From Fimbriiglobus ruber (GTDB lineage Bacteria > Planctomycetota > Planctomycetia > Gemmatales > Gemmataceae): a DNA stretch of 64,000 bases. The stretch spans positions 1,364,001-1,428,000 of the forward strand of contig NZ_NIDE01000001.1 in assembly GCF_002197845.1 (NCBI RefSeq). The letters are read 5' to 3'. A program made the translations under genes and the position numbers. Under the pieces are notes generated by a model. The model had not been told where the DNA came from. It worked only from the letters and a program-made list of their open reading frames with translations, and did not search any database. Numbering within the stretch: position 1 is the first letter of the stretch; every line of letters begins with the position of its first letter. This document shows, piece by piece, positions 61,217-64,000 of the stretch.

Positions 61217-61475
61217 TTAACTCTGCGCTCGGCGCGGGTCTCCGACCCCGCCGCTCTTCGCTTAACTCCGCGCTCGGCGCGGGTCTCCGACCCCGCCGCT
61301 CTTCGGACCGCAGGTCTCCCGACACTCGCCCCTCGGACACCGCCGCCTGCGCCGGCTGGCGTGGGAGACCTGCGGTCCGAAGAGCGGCGGGGTCGGAGAC
61401 CCGCGCCGAGCGCCGGTGGTGGGGCGATTGCGGCGGGATGTTACGCCCTTCCATCTCGGCCACCTCATGAGCCTT
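61217..61475. mobile_element. MITE-like palindromic element, copy 3, with duplicated arm
   Basis: Inner arms 61270-61319 and 61364-61413 are reverse complements and match copies 1 and 2. The right terminal CCTCATGAGCC is at about 61463-61473. The left terminus is not found. Instead the first part of the left arm is duplicated in tandem as a 45-bp unit (61217-61261 and 61262-61306, three differences). The copy is therefore left-truncated or rearranged. It lies between the 180-residue gene and acnA. Confidence 0.75.
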
Positions 61476-61668
61476 GTTCTTTTGGCAACCAGTCGTGACT
61501 ATTTGCGCGCAACGAAGCCACCTTCCCAACGCACAGATTGAGCCGCGGAGCGGCATCCGCTCGTCAACACAATCCGGTTGATTCTCTCCCGCCGTTGCCG
61601 CTTCTGGCTATACCACGACAATACCCCAAGCAACGCCCCCCACCTTCCTCTCCGAAGGACGCGAAAGC

Positions 61669-64000
61669 ATGTCCGCGAACAGTTTCGGCGCGAAGTCCGA
61701 GATGACCGTCGGCGGTAAGTCGTACACGATTTACCGCCTGTCCGCCATCGAAGCCGCGTTCCCGCAGGCGAAAAAACTCCCCTACTCCCTCAAAATCCTG
61801 CTCGAAAACCTGCTCCGGACCGAAAACGGGCTGTCCGTGCGTAAGCCGGACATCGAAGCCCTCGCCAAGTGGGAGCCCAAGGCCGAACCGGATACCGAAA
61901 TCGGGTTTACGCCCGCCCGCGTGCTGCTTCAGGACTTCACCGGTGTGCCGTGCGTGGTCGACCTGGCCGCCATGCGGGACGCCATGAAGCAACTCGGCGG
62001 CGACCCGGCGAAGATCAACCCGCTCGTTCCCTGCGAACTCGTCATCGACCACTCGGTCCAGGTGGACGAGGCCGGCACCGCCCAGTCGTTCGAACACAAC
62101 ACGAAACTGGAGTACGAGCGAAATCAGGAACGGTACACGTTCCTCCGCTGGGGGATGGAGGCGTTCAACAACTTCAAAGTCGTTCCGCCCGAAACGGGGA
62201 TCGTTCACCAGGTCAACCTGGAGTTCCTCGCCCGCGTGACGTTCGTGGACGGGGCCGGGACGGCTTACCCGGACACGCTCGTCGGGACCGACTCGCACAC
62301 GACGATGATTAACGGCCTCGGCGTCCTCGGGTGGGGCGTCGGCGGGATCGAGGCCGAGGCCGCCATGCTCGGCCAACCGGTGTCGATGCTGATCCCCCAG
62401 GTCGTCGGGTTCAAGTTGCATGGGAAGTTGAAGGAAGGAACGACCGCAACCGACCTCGTGTTGACCGTCACCCAGATGCTCCGCAAGAAAGGCGTGGTCG
62501 GTAAGTTCGTCGAGTTTTACGGCGACGGCCTGGCCGAACTGCCGCTCGCCGACCGGGCCACGATCGCCAACATGGCCCCCGAATACGGGGCGACGTGCGG
62601 CATCTTCCCGGTCGACGCCGAGACCATCCGGTATCTCCGCCAGACCGGACGCCCGGACGAACTCGTGGAGTTGGTCGAAGCCTATTACAAGGAACAGGGG
62701 CTGTTCTTCGTCGCCGGGTCGCCCGAGGCGACATACTCGGACGCGCTCGAACTCGACCTCGCGGTCGTCGAGCCGAGCCTCGCGGGGCCGAGCCGCCCGC
62801 AAGATCGCGTGGCGCTCAAGGACGTCAAAAAGTCGTTCCACGACGCCCTGCCGAAGCTCAAAGTGGCCGCGAAGCCCAAGGCCGTGCTTCCGGTACTCCC
62901 CAGTGGGACACCCGCGGCGGACGCCGTCGAACCGGCGGACGCGGCTGCGCTGACCGACGGCTCCGTGGTCATCGCGGCGATCACGAGTTGCACGAACACC
63001 TCGAACCCGTCGGTCATGGTGGCTGCGGGCATCCTGGCCAAGAAGGCCGCCGCTCGCGGGCTCACGACCAAGCCGTGGGTCAAGACGAGTCTCGCCCCCG
63101 GGTCCAAAGTCGTCACCGATTACTTGACGCACTCGGGCTTGTTGCCGGACCTGGAAAAGCTCCGGTTCTACGTCGTCGGCTACGGCTGTACCACCTGCAT
63201 TGGCAACAGCGGTCCGCTGTCGGATACGGTCAGCAAGGAAATCGCCGCGGGCGGATTGGTCGTGAGCGCGGTGTTGAGCGGCAACCGAAACTTCGAGGGC
63301 CGCGTCCACGCCGAAGTCCGTGCGAACTATCTTGCTTCTCCGCCACTGGTCGTGGCTTACGCGCTCGCTGGCAAGGTGGACATTGACTGGGACAACGAGC
63401 CGGTCGGGACCGGGAGTGACGGCCAGGAAGTCTACCTGAAGGACATCTGGCCGACCCACAAAGAAGTCGCCACAGTCATCGACCACGCGATTCGAAAAGA
63501 AGCCTATCAATCGATCTACGGCCAGGTGTACGACGGCGACGCGAACTGGAAGGCGCTGAACGTGCCGTCCGGCGACCTGTACGCCTGGGACGCGAAGTCG
63601 ACGTACATCGCGAACCCGCCGTACTTCGAGGGGATGGAACGGAAGCCGTCGCCGGTCACCGAGATCAAAGGCGCCCGCGTCCTCGCCCTGCTCGGCGACA
63701 GCATCACGACCGACCACATTTCGCCGGCCGGTGGGATCAAGAAGGATTCACCGGCGGGGGCTTATCTGATCGCCAACGGCGTCTCGCCCAAGGACTTCAA
63801 CCAGTACGGCGCCCGCCGCGGGCACCACGACGTGATGGTCCGCGGCACGTTCGCCAACGTGCGGTTGAAAAACGCCCTCGTCCCCGGGGTCGAAGGCGGC
63901 GTGACCCGGCACCTGCCGGAAGGCACGACGCCGACGTCGATCTTCGATGCGTCAATGCAGTACCAGAAAGACGGCGTGCCGCTGATCGTGATCGGGGCAA
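61669..64000 (+). CDS. acnA: Aconitate hydratase A (3' end beyond the window)
   Basis: The frame is open from ATG 61669 to the window edge, 777 residues of an expected 890-910. It encodes aconitase, which interconverts citrate and isocitrate in the citric acid cycle in the cytoplasm. Visible blocks are [88 protein letters not shown]. The cluster ligands are Cys441 (SCTNTSNPS), Cys507 and Cys510 ([14 protein letters not shown]). The C-terminal swivel domain begins with [23 protein letters not shown] lies about ten bases before the start. On the opposite strand a very long frame is only a codon shadow. Confidence 0.96.
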   Translation, partial: MSANSFGAKSEMTVGGKSYTIYRLSAIEAAFPQAKKLPYSLKILLENLLRTENGLSVRKPDIEALAKWEPKAEPDTEIGFTPARVLLQDFTGVPCVVDLAAMRDAMKQLGGDPAKINPLVPCELVIDHSVQVDEAGTAQSFEHNTKLEYERNQERYTFLRWGMEAFNNFKVVPPETGIVHQVNLEFLARVTFVDGAGTAYPDTLVGTDSHTTMINGLGVLGWGVGGIEAEAAMLGQPVSMLIPQVVGFKLHGKLKEGTTATDLVLTVTQMLRKKGVVGKFVEFYGDGLAELPLADRATIANMAPEYGATCGIFPVDAETIRYLRQTGRPDELVELVEAYYKEQGLFFVAGSPEATYSDALELDLAVVEPSLAGPSRPQDRVALKDVKKSFHDALPKLKVAAKPKAVLPVLPSGTPAADAVEPADAAALTDGSVVIAAITSCTNTSNPSVMVAAGILAKKAAARGLTTKPWVKTSLAPGSKVVTDYLTHSGLLPDLEKLRFYVVGYGCTTCIGNSGPLSDTVSKEIAAGGLVVSAVLSGNRNFEGRVHAEVRANYLASPPLVVAYALAGKVDIDWDNEPVGTGSDGQEVYLKDIWPTHKEVATVIDHAIRKEAYQSIYGQVYDGDANWKALNVPSGDLYAWDAKSTYIANPPYFEGMERKPSPVTEIKGARVLALLGDSITTDHISPAGGIKKDSPAGAYLIANGVSPKDFNQYGARRGHHDVMVRGTFANVRLKNALVPGVEGGVTRHLPEGTTPTSIFDASMQYQKDGVPLIVIGA

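Noticed and set aside
61564-63717. A 717-codon open frame on the minus strand
   Set aside because: It lies opposite acnA, whose plus-strand frame carries all aconitase motifs and cluster cysteines. The minus frame is rich in Arg, Gly, Val and Asp without any domain and is a codon shadow of high-GC coding DNA.

Overview
The window reads as chromosome from a Planctomycetota bacterium of the Gemmata/Fimbriiglobus type (Gemmataceae). The assignment rests on protein families: DUF1559 proteins with a type IV pilin-like N terminus, a BBP7-type beta-barrel protein, a DUF1501 protein beside a DUF1549/DUF1553 protein with a planctomycete-type CxxCH, CotH, DUF6263-like, DUF11 and Gly/Pro-rich secreted proteins. 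High-GC coding, frequent GTG/TTG starts and many long palindromes between genes also fit. I ran no database search; family names are recognised by eye.

Layout. 1-8 kb: BBP7 outer-membrane protein, CbiM-like ECF substrate component, HtrA protease, zinc-ribbon ORF, GT39-type glycosyltransferase, small conserved protein. 8-12 kb: two DUF1559 genes duplicated with their upstream DNA, the first broken by one TGA, the second followed by a lipoprotein. 12-18 kb: the stress module prkA / yeaH (DUF444) / spoVR on the minus strand, with two small ORFs and the SRP RNA gene among them. 19-25 kb: secreted proteins, SppA, a HIT protein and an RNase HII-like protein. 25-31 kb: SbcC and SbcD, a 2Fe-2S ferredoxin and a small protein. 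31-40 kb: DUF6263-like, FHA, DUF1501, DUF1549/DUF1553 and CotH proteins. 40-43 kb: an ISAs1 element with a frameshifted transposase, a VTC-domain gene broken by one TAA, and purK. 44-54 kb: Ski2-like helicase, two related secreted proteins, a VWA protein and a DUF4139 protein. 54-61 kb: an IS4/Tn5-type element inside a palindrome, a two-component system, and a PadR regulator with two operator-like palindromes upstream. The window ends inside acnA (61669 onward).

The most unusual content is non-coding. Two copies of a roughly 340-390 bp element (34929-35317 and 47301-47640) each hold two 17-bp perfect hairpins. Their ends and loop-proximal bases are conserved while a 9-bp stem core differs in all four, with pairing always perfect. 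A second, MITE-like palindromic element occurs three times (11910-12194, 42436-42745, about 61217-61475). Several other long, near-perfect hairpins sit at gene ends.

Three otherwise intact reading frames carry single lesions (TGA in DUF1559, TAA in VTC, one-base frame change in the ISAs1 transposase). They may be young pseudogenes or sequence errors; reads would decide. No CRISPR array, rRNA or convincing complete tRNA was seen.
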